Source: an uncultured bacterium (GTDB lineage Bacteria; Bacteroidota; Bacteroidia; Chitinophagales; Chitinophagaceae). Taken from it: a stretch of DNA of 64,000 bases. Location of the stretch: positions 57,323-121,322 of the forward strand of contig CAIXLY010000025.1 of NCBI GenBank assembly GCA_903920455.1, in the 5' to 3' direction. This document shows positions 33,160 to 43,581 of this stretch, piece after piece. The translations under genes were made by a program, and so were the position numbers. The first letter of the stretch is position 1. Every line of letters begins with the position of its first letter. A model generated the notes under the pieces. That model was not told where the DNA came from, searched no databases, and worked only from the letters and a program-made list of their open reading frames with translations.

Positions 33160-35082
33160 ATGAAGCGAGTGCCGCTAATACCTGTTATAATGAAAAGAAT
33201 AAAGATTGTCCCACGCTGGATTATTTTTTCCCTCGACTTGACCTCCACATTTGCAGCGATGTTTTTTGCTTTTTTTATTAGCAATAATTTATCGTTTTCT
33301 CTAGTCGGTCGGGAAGTACTATTGCGGTCTGCATTAATTCTTCTCTTGATTAATGCGATGGTTTTTACATCCCTTCGTACATATAGGGGCATCGTTCGTT
33401 ACACTGGAGTTCAAGATGGCTTTCGTGTTTTGATTTCCATAATAGCATCTTCTCTGGCTTTGTTTTTTCTGCAATTTCTTTACGAAAAACAGCCTCACAA
33501 CTTTTTTGTCTCTAACTCACTGCTTATTTTGTACGGGGTTTTTAGTTTTCTGTTTATGTTGGGTTATCGTGTAATCATAAAGCAGGTTTTTTATGTCATT
33601 AGAAACTACAATAAGGCGAGGAAGACTATAGTGATATTCGGTGCAGGAGAGACTGGTGTTGCCACAAAGCAAGTTTTATCAAATGACACACGCACTGGCT
33701 TTTCTGTTCTTGCTTTTATTGATGACGACAAAAAGAAAAAAAGCAAATCACTTGATGGGGTTTCCATTGTTAGTTTTGAACAGTTTAAAGATATGGCAGG
33801 GGTAAGTCAGATTGATGAGTTAATCATTTCATCATTTTCCATAACACCAAAGCGAAAAAACGATTTGGTTGACTTTTGTCTAGATCATGATATTAATGTA
33901 TTAACTGTACCCCCATATTCGCAATGGTCAGATGGAGAATTCGCGCCTAGGCAACTGCGTACGATTAGGATAGAGGAACTGCTGGAAAGAGAACCTATCG
34001 TTATTCAAAACGAACAGATTACACAGCAGGTTAAAGGAAAACGCATATTGGTAACTGGCGCAGCAGGATCTATTGGCAGTGAGCTTGTTCGTCAGTTGAT
34101 TAAGTATTCACCTGAGATGATCATATTGTGTGATCAAGCAGAAACTCCTCTGTACAATCTGGAAAACGAATTGAAGGAGTCTGGTACTCGTGTTCATTAT
34201 ATTCCATTCTTGACAAGCATCAATCATTTTTCGAGGATGGATTCCCTATTTGCTCGTTTCAAGCCTCATCATGTTTATCATGCGGCTGCGTATAAGCATG
34301 TGCCCTTAATGGAGTTCAATCCGGTTGAATCAATTCGAGTAAATGTATTGGGAACCCGACAGCTTGCGGATCTTTCTGTTAAATACGGTGTCGATCGATT
34401 TGTGATGGTGTCTACCGATAAAGCAGTCAACCCCACAAATGTTATGGGAGCCTCTAAAAGACTTGCTGAGATGTATGTGCAAGGGCTTTCCAAACAAACC
34501 CGGCACACAACGAAATTTATTACTACAAGGTTCGGAAACGTTCTAGGTTCTAATGGTTCTGTTATTTTGAGGTTCAAAGAGCAGATTGAAAAAGGCGGCC
34601 CTGTTACCATCACACATCCCAATATTACCCGCTATTTCATGACCATCCCAGAAGCATGTCGGCTTGTGCTGGAAGCTGGAAGTATGGGCAATGGAGGTGA
34701 GGTATTTGTTTTTGATATGGGTGAGCCAGTCAAGATATCCGACTTGGCAAGCAAAATGATTAGGTTGTATGGGATGGTTCCTAATATTGATATTCAACTA
34801 ACCTATACTGGCTTGCGCCCAGGTGAGAAGTTGTATGAAGAGTTGCTTACCGATGGAGAACATACCATAAAAACCTATCACGACAAAATCCTGATTGCCA
34901 AAGTCAGGGAAGTTGAATTCAATGCACTCTCTGCTTGCCTAGAAGAACTTATTGTTCAGGTTGATCAAAATGCTGATGAAGTCCTTCTGGTTTTAAAAAT
35001 GAAAGAGTTCATTCCCGAATACATTAGCAATAACAGCATATTTGAGGATCTGGACTTTGCCAAGGTTGTTGCTTTCAAATAA
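33160..35082 (+). CDS. Nucleotide-sugar 4,6-dehydratase, long FlaA1/PglF/CapD type
   Basis: A 640-residue membrane enzyme. Four hydrophobic helices occupy about 20-140, followed by a CoA-binding-like Rossmann region (IVIFGAGETGVA, 157-168) and the catalytic Rossmann domain (LVTGAAGSIGSELVRQL near 297-313). The catalytic set is T419 (STDKAVNP), M429 and K433 (NVMGASKR), so methionine replaces the usual tyrosine, as is known for the long PglF-like group. It should remove water from UDP-GlcNAc or a similar sugar to make a 4-keto-6-deoxy intermediate for capsule, LPS or glycoprotein sugars. It stands alone, without other glycan genes. Confidence 0.87.
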   Translation: MKRVPLIPVIMKRIKIVPRWIIFSLDLTSTFAAMFFAFFISNNLSFSLVGREVLLRSALILLLINAMVFTSLRTYRGIVRYTGVQDGFRVLISIIASSLALFFLQFLYEKQPHNFFVSNSLLILYGVFSFLFMLGYRVIIKQVFYVIRNYNKARKTIVIFGAGETGVATKQVLSNDTRTGFSVLAFIDDDKKKKSKSLDGVSIVSFEQFKDMAGVSQIDELIISSFSITPKRKNDLVDFCLDHDINVLTVPPYSQWSDGEFAPRQLRTIRIEELLEREPIVIQNEQITQQVKGKRILVTGAAGSIGSELVRQLIKYSPEMIILCDQAETPLYNLENELKESGTRVHYIPFLTSINHFSRMDSLFARFKPHHVYHAAAYKHVPLMEFNPVESIRVNVLGTRQLADLSVKYGVDRFVMVSTDKAVNPTNVMGASKRLAEMYVQGLSKQTRHTTKFITTRFGNVLGSNGSVILRFKEQIEKGGPVTITHPNITRYFMTIPEACRLVLEAGSMGNGGEVFVFDMGEPVKISDLASKMIRLYGMVPNIDIQLTYTGLRPGEKLYEELLTDGEHTIKTYHDKILIAKVREVEFNALSACLEELIVQVDQNADEVLLVLKMKEFIPEYISNNSIFEDLDFAKVVAFK

Positions 35083-35276
35083 CATCTTTTCTCTTTGCTC
35101 TGTAGCCATTTCTTCCAGATTTATGGCGGCGCTCCAGTTTTCCTGAGATCTGTGCATTAACTCAATTTATTGACCATCCTATTATGCGAAACCCATAGAA
35201 TTTAGGGCTTCCGAATCTTGGGTTTTATTAACTTACACCGGAAATACTTTCTTCTCACCCATAATTACTTACGCAT

Positions 35277-37664
35277 ATGAAACCTTCAATTAGAAAAGTT
35301 GCAGTTCTTGGAAGTGGCGTAATGGGATCTCGCATTGCTTGTCATTTTGCAGGGATTGGGCTCCCCGTTATTTTACTTGATATTCCTTCAGCAGAAACTC
35401 AGGTTGGTGCAAAAAAAACGGACCGAGATAGGCTTGTAAATACGGCATTGCAATCTACAATAAAATCAAATCCTTCTCCAGTCTACACGAAGGATGTTGT
35501 AAAGAATATTACAACAGGAAATCTTGAAGATGATATTGCGCAAATAGCTTCATGTGATTGGATTATTGAAGTGGTAGTTGAAAGGCTTGATATAAAAAAG
35601 CTGTTATTTGAAAAAATTGAAAAATATAGAAGACTAGGAACACTTATAACTTCAAATACTTCTGGAATTCCTATCAACATGATGATTGATGAGCGCTCAG
35701 AAGACTTCAAAAAGCATTTTTGTGGGACACATTTTTTCAATCCTCCAAGGTATCTTAGGTTGTTGGAGATTATCCCAACTGCGTTTACTGAGCAGTGGGT
35801 AATTGATTTTCTAATGAACTACGGAGATCTATACCTTGGCAAAACCACCGTCCTTTGTAAGGACACCCCTGGTTTCATTGCTAACAGAATTGGAATTTTT
35901 GGCATCATGTCTTTGTTGGGTACCATGGAAAAGATGGGAATGTCCATTGATGAGGTTGATTCGCTTACTGGTCCAATCATTGGCCGTCCAAAGTCTGCTA
36001 CTTTTCGTACTGCAGATGTTGTGGGTATTGATACCATGGTGCATGTGGCCAATGGATTGTATAACAATTGCCCAGATGATGAATCAAGAGCACAATTCAA
36101 GGTGCCTGATTGGTTAAATAAAATAGTTGAGAATAAGTGGTTGGGCGATAAATCAGGGCAGGGTTTTTTTAAGAAAATAAAAAATGCAGCAGGGGAAAAA
36201 GAGATATTGACTCTAGATCTAAAGACGATGGAGTATTCTCCGCGCAAAAAGCCCAAGTTTCCAGCCCTCGATGCTGCAAAAGGCATTGATGATTTGCCAA
36301 CAAAGCTTAAGCTGCTGTGCTCGGCTCCCGACAAGACTGGTGAATTCTATCGAACCTTTCATTATAATCTATTCTCTTATATCTCTAACCGCATACCGGA
36401 AATATCAGATACCCTATTCAGTATCGACGATGCAATGATGGCTGGTTTTGGCTGGGAGATTGGTGCCTTTGAGTCTTGGGATATTTTGGGTGTTGAGAAA
36501 ACGATTGCAGAAATGAAAAAGGTGGGCCATGTCGTTGCTCCTTGGGTAGAGGAGATGCTCGCCAGTGGGAAATCTACTTTTTATATAGTGAAAGACGGGA
36601 AGCGTTTTGCCTATTCACCCCAAAGTAAGAATTATCAATCTGTTTATGCTCCTGAGCAGGAAAATGCTTTCATTGTGATGAAAAACTTTTCAGGACAAAC
36701 TATTTGGAAGAATAGTGCATGCAGGGCTTATCATCTTGAAGACGATGTACTTGGACTTGAATGGTACACTAAGATGGGAAGTATTGGGGGTGAGGTACTT
36801 GAAGGGATTCAAAGAACGGTCACCCTCGCAGAGGATAAGTATAAGGGATTGGTTATTGCCAATGAGGGGAATAATTTTTCTGCAGGAGCAAATGTTGGGA
36901 TGATCTTTATGCTGGCCATTGATCAGGAGTATGATGAATTGGATATGGCGATAAAACTATTTCAAAGCACAATGATGCGTGCAAGATATTCTTCTGTTCC
37001 AGTGGTTGTTGCACCTCACGCACTATCTCTGGGCGGAGCTTGTGAGTTGAGTTTACATTCGGATAAGATCTGCGCTGCTGCCGAAACATATATTGGTCTT
37101 GTTGAGTTAGGGGTCGGCCTCATCCCTGGAGGAGGTGGAACAAAGGAATTTGTTCTACGTGCCGCTGATGAGATGCATGAAGATGAGCCAGAAACGATCA
37201 CGCTCAAAAATAGATTTATTACGATCGCAACTGCAAAGGTAGCAACATCAGCAGCAGAAGCATTTCAGTTGGGCATCATGCGAAAGGGATGTGATGAGAT
37301 TGTCATGAATCAGGGTAGAAGGATTAGTGCTGCAAAAAAATCTGTTATTGAATTATATGACAATGGATACGTTATGCCATTGCAACGCAAGGACGTAAAA
37401 GTATTAGGCAGAACTGCTCTTGGGGCACTGTTATCTGGAATACATATTATGGAGCAAGGGGGTTATGCCACTGGGCATGATGCTGTTGTAGCTAAAAAAC
37501 TTGCTTATGTGATGTGTGGTGGCGATTTAAGTGAGCCTGCTTTTGTTTCTGAACAATATCTACTAGATTTAGAAAGAGAAGCTTTCTTGAGTCTTTGTGG
37601 CGAGAAAAAAACGCTTGAAAGAATTCAATCTGTATTAAGGGGAGGAAAGCCAATCCGGAATTGA
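35277..37664 (+). CDS. 3-hydroxyacyl-CoA dehydrogenase / enoyl-CoA hydratase, FadN-like
   Basis: A 795-residue fatty-acid beta-oxidation enzyme with the dehydrogenase first and the hydratase last, the reverse of E. coli FadB and like Bacillus FadN. The N-terminal Rossmann loop is VAVLGSGVMGSRIACHFAG, HFFNPPRYLRLLEIIPT holds the catalytic histidine, and KDTPGFIANRIG follows. The crotonase part (about 480-720) has NNFSAGANVGMIF and GLVELGVGLIPGGGG. Usually it is followed by thiolase and acyl-CoA dehydrogenase genes; here a terminator and a convergent gene follow instead, so the partners must lie elsewhere. Confidence 0.88.
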   Translation: MKPSIRKVAVLGSGVMGSRIACHFAGIGLPVILLDIPSAETQVGAKKTDRDRLVNTALQSTIKSNPSPVYTKDVVKNITTGNLEDDIAQIASCDWIIEVVVERLDIKKLLFEKIEKYRRLGTLITSNTSGIPINMMIDERSEDFKKHFCGTHFFNPPRYLRLLEIIPTAFTEQWVIDFLMNYGDLYLGKTTVLCKDTPGFIANRIGIFGIMSLLGTMEKMGMSIDEVDSLTGPIIGRPKSATFRTADVVGIDTMVHVANGLYNNCPDDESRAQFKVPDWLNKIVENKWLGDKSGQGFFKKIKNAAGEKEILTLDLKTMEYSPRKKPKFPALDAAKGIDDLPTKLKLLCSAPDKTGEFYRTFHYNLFSYISNRIPEISDTLFSIDDAMMAGFGWEIGAFESWDILGVEKTIAEMKKVGHVVAPWVEEMLASGKSTFYIVKDGKRFAYSPQSKNYQSVYAPEQENAFIVMKNFSGQTIWKNSACRAYHLEDDVLGLEWYTKMGSIGGEVLEGIQRTVTLAEDKYKGLVIANEGNNFSAGANVGMIFMLAIDQEYDELDMAIKLFQSTMMRARYSSVPVVVAPHALSLGGACELSLHSDKICAAAETYIGLVELGVGLIPGGGGTKEFVLRAADEMHEDEPETITLKNRFITIATAKVATSAAEAFQLGIMRKGCDEIVMNQGRRISAAKKSVIELYDNGYVMPLQRKDVKVLGRTALGALLSGIHIMEQGGYATGHDAVVAKKLAYVMCGGDLSEPAFVSEQYLLDLEREAFLSLCGEKKTLERIQSVLRGGKPIRN

Positions 37665-37711
37665 TCAGGTGTATTTTTACTAATCCTTTCAAATAGAGTT
37701 ATTCCCCAAAA

Positions 37712-37746
37712 AAATAATCCCCTTCTTTTTTAGAAGGGGATTATTT
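37712..37746. terminator. Bidirectional intrinsic terminator
   Basis: A perfect 15-base-pair hairpin: 37712-37726 (AAATAATCCCCTTCT) pairs with 37732-37746, with a five-T loop. It sits between two convergent genes. A run of seven A before and within the left arm gives a T tract for the reverse-strand transcript; the forward tail is T-rich. Confidence 0.9.
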
Positions 37747-37767
37747 ATAATTATGACAAGTTGATTA

Positions 37768-39165
37768 TTAATCAACCACTTTTCTCACTTTGGTATTTCC
37801 ACCACCATCTAAAGTCATGTCATGTGGTTTGTTTGTTTTCCAAGCGCCACGGGTAAAGTCTGGGTAGTCAATTGTTCTTGATTTTTTTGCTACTGACGCT
37901 TCGCTAAGAGGGCCTGCGGCACTCCATGCTGCGGCATCATATACATTTTGATCTAGAGGGAGTCCATTACGTAGACAATCAATTAGTCTCCAGTCCATCA
38001 TAAAATCCATTCCCCCATGTCCGCCCACGCTCTTTGCAATTTCTCCTATATGTTTTACAATCGGGGGAGTATATTTATCCTCATAAGCTTTCATTTTTTC
38101 TGCATCAGCCCATTCGTGTCCGAGTGCAATGCGACCAGGTTCTGGCCATTTCTGTGCAACTCCCTTCGTGCCACTGATTAGATGAATTCTGGAGTAGGGC
38201 CTTATCGACGAAACGTCGTGCTGAACCATCAATGTCTTTCCTAAGGCAGATCTGATAATTGTTGTATTCATGTTTCCTCGATAGTGGCTATCTGAATATT
38301 GCTTATAGAAATCATCTTTGGAGGCAAGATCAGCAATCAAAGGGGCCATTGAAAAATCATTTGAACTCATGCTTACGAGGTGGTCAAATTTATCACCCCG
38401 GTTTATGTTTAAGCATTGTGCAATTGGCCCAAGACCATGAGTTGGATATAGACTTCCATTTCTGGTCATGTTTTCATTTAATCTCCACATGTCTTTATAG
38501 CCAGTCTTGCTTAAGAGTAATCCGTTTAGTTCATGAATATATGCTCCTTCAGCATGGACGAGTTCACCGAATAGTCCATTTCTAGCCATGTTTAAGGTCA
38601 GTAGTTCAAAAAAGTCGTAGCAGGTATTTTCCAGCATCATCATGTGCTTCCTGGTTTTTTCAGAAGTCTCTACCAATTCCCAGCATTCATCAACTGTCTT
38701 GGCTGCAGGGACTTCAGAGACAGCATGCTTATCATTTTTCATGGCATATACAGCAATGGGCGTATGCAGATGCCATGGTGTAGTGATATAAACGAGATCT
38801 ACTTCATTAGATTCACAAATTGCTTTCCAGCCTTCCTCTCCTGAATATGATTTGGCTTTTGGGAGTCCTTTTTTAGTGAGTATTTCTTGCGCGCTTTCAA
38901 CACGATCAGGGTATTTGTCGCAGAGTACAGCAATTTCCACTCCTTCGATATAGCTAAGGCGATCAACCGCTCCAGGACCTCTCATCCCAAGCCCAATTAC
39001 AGCTACACGTACTGTAGGGATTTTTGGGGCTGAATACCCAGACATGTTAAATGAGGCAGGGATTTGTTCTGTTTGTGATGCGTAGCCATGTTCTGGAATT
39101 ACTGAGGCAATGGCGCCGCTGCTTAATGCTATATTTCTAATAAAAGAACGTCTGTTGGTACTCAT
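37768..39165 (-). CDS. Gfo/Idh/MocA-fold enzyme, GH109 (alpha-N-acetylgalactosaminidase)-like
   Basis: A 465-residue NAD-dependent enzyme with a twin-arginine leader (TNRRSFIRNIALSSGAIAS). The Rossmann loop is VAVIGLGMRGPGAV and the EVPAAKTVDECW region follows. NGSLYPTHGLGPIAQCLNI and GGHGGMDFMMDWRLIDCLRN match, as I remember them, the GH109 family, whose members cleave alpha-N-acetylgalactosamine by an NAD-assisted mechanism and are also Tat-exported. The folded, cofactor-loaded enzyme would act in the periplasm or outside. Substrate specificity is inferred; other Gfo/Idh oxidoreductases share the fold. It follows the DUF5916 gene by 42 bases. Confidence 0.78.
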   Translation of the reverse strand: MSTNRRSFIRNIALSSGAIASVIPEHGYASQTEQIPASFNMSGYSAPKIPTVRVAVIGLGMRGPGAVDRLSYIEGVEIAVLCDKYPDRVESAQEILTKKGLPKAKSYSGEEGWKAICESNEVDLVYITTPWHLHTPIAVYAMKNDKHAVSEVPAAKTVDECWELVETSEKTRKHMMMLENTCYDFFELLTLNMARNGLFGELVHAEGAYIHELNGLLLSKTGYKDMWRLNENMTRNGSLYPTHGLGPIAQCLNINRGDKFDHLVSMSSNDFSMAPLIADLASKDDFYKQYSDSHYRGNMNTTIIRSALGKTLMVQHDVSSIRPYSRIHLISGTKGVAQKWPEPGRIALGHEWADAEKMKAYEDKYTPPIVKHIGEIAKSVGGHGGMDFMMDWRLIDCLRNGLPLDQNVYDAAAWSAAGPLSEASVAKKSRTIDYPDFTRGAWKTNKPHDMTLDGGGNTKVRKVVD

Positions 39166-39207
39166 AACAGGATGATGTTTAAAGGATGAGGTTTAAAGAT
39201 AAGAAAA

Positions 39208-41433
39208 TCAGAGATTCAGCCAATAGTTCATCTTGAATACTACTGCCCTGTTTTTATTTCTCATGAATGGATCTGTGAAGTAGTTGTCGCTATAGACCAA
39301 GAACATATCACTCATTGGTTTATACCTCCATTGAAGCCTGCTGTTGATGTTAAAATTATTTCTTTGGCTGTTGTATTGTAGGAAGGTGGTCCAAAAGAGG
39401 GTATTAGAGAAGTTTATCTCTACTCTTGGTGCAATCAGAAATAGGTTATTTTTCCCGTAGGGCTCTGGAAATGTCAGCGTTGCATGTTGTACGGCCATCG
39501 TAAAGTTGCCCCAAGGTTGTACCCTGTAATTCAAGCTTACTTCATACCTCAGCAGCTTGCCGTTAAAAAAATCTCCAGCTTCAAGATCGGTTTTCATGGA
39601 GAGTTTTTTTCTGGCATCGCTACTGTATGTTATTCCTGTTGCCATTGCCTTGTATTCTCCAGGTGGTATTGGTGTTTTTTCTGTGAATGCAGTATTATAA
39701 AGCAGGTGATTTACATTGTTGTGTAAGTGAAGTACAAGACTTGATGTGTTTCTATAAGAGAATTGAAACTCTAGGTCATGAGTCCTTTCATTCAATGTTC
39801 CATTCAGGTTTAAGGCGGAAAAATTCTCTAGCCTTATTGCAAATTGATTTAATCTGCCGCTTTTCGGATAAAAAGTATACTTGCTTTCATTGTAGAGCAT
39901 CTGAAAGCCTCTTCTGATTACGCTATCCAAAATAGCATCATAGTTTTCAACGCGATTCACGAATCCCATATCTGCATAATACTTGTCTGTTATCTGACCT
40001 GCATCTACAATGAACGTTAGGTTTTTCCCCAAATACCCACCTCCGCCACTTGCATAATATTGTGGTTTCTCAATCTCGGGTTTGAAAGATGCATGATAAG
40101 AGGCCCAGCCATTCCACCTTCCTGATTTGTCGATAAATATATATTCAAGTCCGCTGTTTCTTCCAAATTTATCTAAGGGATCATTAATTGAATTCTTATT
40201 TTTTTCAAATGATTCTCTATTGAGAAAATATCCTTTAACCATCGATCGGGCTTGAACTTGCTGACTGAATGTAAGTGCTGTATAGTTTTGAGCAGCCAAA
40301 TCCGCTAAACCTTTTGTCTGCATGCTCATAAAGCCAACCCTGGTTTTTTTTGTTAAGTTCCCACTTATCCTTGCCCCTCCTAGTATGGGTATTTTATTGC
40401 CGTTTTTATCCAGTCCGATTGATCTCGAATAAAATGGTTTTATCGGGGGGATGCCAAAGCTTGAAAAGAGATCGTCGTTCTCTAGGAAAAATGTTCTTCT
40501 TTCAGGGAAAAACATATCAAAGCGGGTTAGGTTTGTTACCTGTTTATCTACTTCTACCTGTGAGAAATCCGGATTGATTGTCAGGTCAAGATTAAGCGCT
40601 GGCCCAAGGGCAACCTTTGCATCGAAGCCAGCATTTGCGGTGGTTAATTTACTACTTGGCTGCTCTTTGTTCCCTTCCGTAGAACCTGTTAGATAGGGGA
40701 TTAGTGAAATATTGGTTCCTGGAACTGGTGGGGGAGCATCCCACTTAAGTGCACCGGAATATCCAAAGTCGAAAAAAGGAAAATTAATGGGCATGTCTGT
40801 CCATGTTGAATACTCATTATTCTTTGCATCTGATCTGAGTACATTCAAGCCCCAAGTACTTTTGCCTTCTTTAAATCTGAGCGTACTAAATGGGATTGCT
40901 ATTTCTGCAATCCAATACGTTTCATGACGCGACGTTGCAGAGTACCATTTGTTGTCCCAGCTAAATGATAGTTCATCGCCACTTGATCCAACTACCACCA
41001 GGTCTTCTGATTGCACATTGTAAGGAGTAATTGAAAATAGAAACCCATTGGTTCTCTGATTGACTGGATCTATGGCTATGGTGACTGCATCAGTATCAAA
41101 AAATCCCTGATCTCTTTTTAATGTCTGTACAATATAAAAATTTGTATCGATTGCTTTAATTCCGAAGTAGATGAATTGATTGTCATAGGTAACCTTGATT
41201 TCTGTTTTTCTTTTTGGTCTTCCAATATCATTGGGCCACTTCATAAAAAAGTCTCCTGCTGCCTTTGCCTCAATCCAGCTTGATTCGTCTAGCATGCCAT
41301 CAATTTTTATTGGGGTACTTGCCTTATTTACCAGGGCCTGAAATTGCTCTTGAAACTTCATTCCATCCTGTCCGAACGATACGGTCAAATTGATGATTAT
41401 GGACAGCGAAAGAAGGACGAATGATTTGGTCAT
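39208..41433 (-). CDS. DUF5916 outer-membrane-type protein with CBM9-like domain
   Basis: A 741-residue exported protein with signal MTKSFVLLSLSIIINLTVS followed by FGQD. The N-terminal module (about 35-230) resembles family 9 carbohydrate-binding modules (IKIDGMLDESSWIEA, ITPYNVQSEDL, WIAEIAIPFSTLRF). The remainder (about 240-741) is the DUF5916 region, rich in amphipathic beta strands with alternating aromatic residues and ending in a short strand (VVFKMNYWLNL), as in a beta-barrel. FFPERRTFFLENDDLFSSFG is a family hallmark. The cargo is unknown. It lies upstream of, and is probably co-transcribed with, the GH109-like gene. Confidence 0.8.
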   Translation of the reverse strand: MTKSFVLLSLSIIINLTVSFGQDGMKFQEQFQALVNKASTPIKIDGMLDESSWIEAKAAGDFFMKWPNDIGRPKRKTEIKVTYDNQFIYFGIKAIDTNFYIVQTLKRDQGFFDTDAVTIAIDPVNQRTNGFLFSITPYNVQSEDLVVVGSSGDELSFSWDNKWYSATSRHETYWIAEIAIPFSTLRFKEGKSTWGLNVLRSDAKNNEYSTWTDMPINFPFFDFGYSGALKWDAPPPVPGTNISLIPYLTGSTEGNKEQPSSKLTTANAGFDAKVALGPALNLDLTINPDFSQVEVDKQVTNLTRFDMFFPERRTFFLENDDLFSSFGIPPIKPFYSRSIGLDKNGNKIPILGGARISGNLTKKTRVGFMSMQTKGLADLAAQNYTALTFSQQVQARSMVKGYFLNRESFEKNKNSINDPLDKFGRNSGLEYIFIDKSGRWNGWASYHASFKPEIEKPQYYASGGGGYLGKNLTFIVDAGQITDKYYADMGFVNRVENYDAILDSVIRRGFQMLYNESKYTFYPKSGRLNQFAIRLENFSALNLNGTLNERTHDLEFQFSYRNTSSLVLHLHNNVNHLLYNTAFTEKTPIPPGEYKAMATGITYSSDARKKLSMKTDLEAGDFFNGKLLRYEVSLNYRVQPWGNFTMAVQHATLTFPEPYGKNNLFLIAPRVEINFSNTLFWTTFLQYNSQRNNFNINSRLQWRYKPMSDMFLVYSDNYFTDPFMRNKNRAVVFKMNYWLNL

Positions 41434-41561
41434 ACGATGAGGTGAATCGACTTATTGAAATGCGAATTTCGTGTATTACGGCCTAAATCTTTTATACTGT
41501 TGGGATTATTCTAAACTTTTGGTTCATTAATTGGCAATTCCAATTTTTCCTATATTACAGT

Positions 41562-42815
41562 ATGGTCTATCGTTTTTTTCAAGGCCTTATGTGGGTCGCT
41601 TTTAAGATTTTTTTTAGACGAATTGATTTAGTTGGGCAAGAAAAGCTTCAACACAATCACCCCGTTATATTAATTGCCAACCACCCTGGATCATTTCTTG
41701 ATGCCATGGTGTTGGCGGTTTTTTTAAAAAGGCCCATCTATTTTTATGTTCGTGGAGATATCTTCAAGCATCCCTTAGTCTATGCCATATTCACCAAGCT
41801 TCATATGATTCCAATCTTTAACAGGGAAGATGGTACTGCTAATTTGGCTAGGAATCAGCAAACATTTGACAGGGGTCGATCCTTTCTTTCAAAGGGAAAC
41901 TTGTTACTTATTTTTCCTGAAGGATTCAGCAGGTGGTCAAAAAAGTTATCTCCTTTTAAGAAGGGCGCGGCAAGGGTAGCCTTGCAGGCAGCTTTTGAGG
42001 AACCGGTGGCTATTGACCTTTCGATCCAGGCAGTTGCTGTTAACTATTCTTCACACCGGTTAGGAGCAAATTTGTTTATTCGTGTTGGCGATCGGATTGA
42101 ACTTTCCAGCCATGCCGAGCTATATAGAGAATCACCTCCAAAGGCAATTAATAAGCTCACAGCCGAGATGGTTAATCTTTTTCAGGATAATGTCTTGCAT
42201 GTTAAGCAGGGGGCGAGAACGGATGCCGTTGACGAGGTAATTCGCATGTTATATAACGATCCCGAGTTTGACCAAAGTTTATTTTTCGAAAGGGTTAGAA
42301 TTGCGTGTGCAGAAATTTCAATGATGACCGACGATGAGTTTCAAAACTATCAATCATTGTTGAAGCACCAGCAACGTCAGCTCAGTTTCTCTAGACTATC
42401 AGATGCGGTTATTGCTGATGGACGACAGTTGAAGGATTTAGTTTGGAAGGTGATACTGATGTTTCCCTTTTTTTTATTGGGTGTTATGATTTGGGGGGTT
42501 CCGGGCTTAGCATCAAAGTGGATAGCTGACAAAACCGTAACTAGAGAAGATTTCTATACGAGTGTTCACAGCGGAGTGCTTGGTGTAATGGGCTTTTTCT
42601 GGTGGTTAATCCTACTCTCAACTTCCATGGTAAATGGGCCAGTATTGTTGCCTTTCTTACTGTTCATCTCCCCATTTTTTTGCTTTATCGCCATGCATTG
42701 GAAAGAGGAGTATAGGTATTTATTGGCTAAGCTGAGATTAGAGAAGCTAATGAAGGTGCAGCAATCACTTGTTAATGAGTTGATGTCCAACAGAAAAAAA
42801 ATACTCTTCTTTTAA
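41562..42815 (+). CDS. PlsC-family acyltransferase with C-terminal membrane helices
   Basis: A 417-residue protein. The acyltransferase domain (about 20-215) shows the catalytic H41-x5-D47 in [10 protein letters not shown] and the acceptor motif [19 protein letters not shown]. After a soluble helical part (220-300) there are two or three membrane helices ([44 protein letters not shown]). It probably acylates glycerol-3-phosphate-type or other lipids at the inner membrane; the exact acceptor is not clear. Its 3' end overlaps the convergent trmD by four bases. Confidence 0.82.
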   Translation: MVYRFFQGLMWVAFKIFFRRIDLVGQEKLQHNHPVILIANHPGSFLDAMVLAVFLKRPIYFYVRGDIFKHPLVYAIFTKLHMIPIFNREDGTANLARNQQTFDRGRSFLSKGNLLLIFPEGFSRWSKKLSPFKKGAARVALQAAFEEPVAIDLSIQAVAVNYSSHRLGANLFIRVGDRIELSSHAELYRESPPKAINKLTAEMVNLFQDNVLHVKQGARTDAVDEVIRMLYNDPEFDQSLFFERVRIACAEISMMTDDEFQNYQSLLKHQQRQLSFSRLSDAVIADGRQLKDLVWKVILMFPFFLLGVMIWGVPGLASKWIADKTVTREDFYTSVHSGVLGVMGFFWWLILLSTSMVNGPVLLPFLLFISPFFCFIAMHWKEEYRYLLAKLRLEKLMKVQQSLVNELMSNRKKILFF

Positions 42816-43489
42816 TCTTTTAGCAGATCTGGTCTTCTTTCTTCTGTTCTTTTCAGAGCCTGTTCATATCGCCATTCTTCAATCTTTTTGTGGTCGCCAC
42901 TCATGAGTATTTCGGGCACTTTCCAACCCCTGAAATCTTCAGGCCTGGTAAACACGGGAGGGGCAAGAAGCTTATCCTGAAATGAGTCAAACAATGCTGA
43001 TGTTTCATCATTTAGCACGCCAGGAATGAGACGGCCTATGGCGTCTACTACTACAGCTGCAGCAAGTTCACCACCACTGAGTACGAAGTCGCCAATTGAA
43101 ATTTCTTTTGTAACGAAGTGATCTCTAATTCTTTGGTCAATGCCTTTGTAATGGCCACATATGAGTAGAATATTTTCCTTGAGTGATAGTGTGTTCGCCA
43201 TGCCTTGGTTAAAAACCTCGCCATCCGGTGTAAGAAAAATTATTTCATTAAAGGGGTATTGCTGATTTAGCTCCTCGATTGCTTTTACTATAGGTTCGCA
43301 CATCATGACCATGCCTGCTCCTCCTCCAAATTGATAGTCATCAACCATGCCATGTTCGTTTACGGCCCATTTTCGGAGCTGATGCACAGTGATATTTAAT
43401 AGGCCCTTATCATGTGCTCTTTTAAGTATAGAGTGTGAAAGTGGACTCTCAAGTAATTCAGGTACTACGCTTAGGATATGGACGTTCAT
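42812..43489 (-). CDS. trmD: tRNA (guanine37-N1)-methyltransferase
   Basis: TrmD methylates G37 next to the anticodon and prevents frameshifting. The knotted SPOUT core is clear: [44 protein letters not shown] and the catalytic Asp in VLNDETS, then [15 protein letters not shown]. At 225 residues the length is normal. In many bacteria trmD lies with rpsP and rimM; here those two are about 6.5 kb away on the other strand. Confidence 0.95.
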   Translation of the reverse strand: MNVHILSVVPELLESPLSHSILKRAHDKGLLNITVHQLRKWAVNEHGMVDDYQFGGGAGMVMMCEPIVKAIEELNQQYPFNEIIFLTPDGEVFNQGMANTLSLKENILLICGHYKGIDQRIRDHFVTKEISIGDFVLSGGELAAAVVVDAIGRLIPGVLNDETSALFDSFQDKLLAPPVFTRPEDFRGWKVPEILMSGDHKKIEEWRYEQALKRTEERRPDLLKD

Positions 43490-43581
43490 GATGAAGTGAG
43501 TATGAGTTATTTATTTAATGTAAGATGAGGCAATAACTTATTATTTCATTTTCTTTACAACAGTAAAAGAGTATCCTATGG

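Noticed and set aside
32967..33281. 104-codon forward frame overlapping the dehydratase start
   Set aside because: It runs through the leader into the dehydratase gene in another frame and has no recognisable domain.
35083..35276. Weak inverted repeat AAACCCA...TGGGTTT as a terminator
   Set aside because: Seven pairs with a loop of about 25 bases and no T tract; not convincing.
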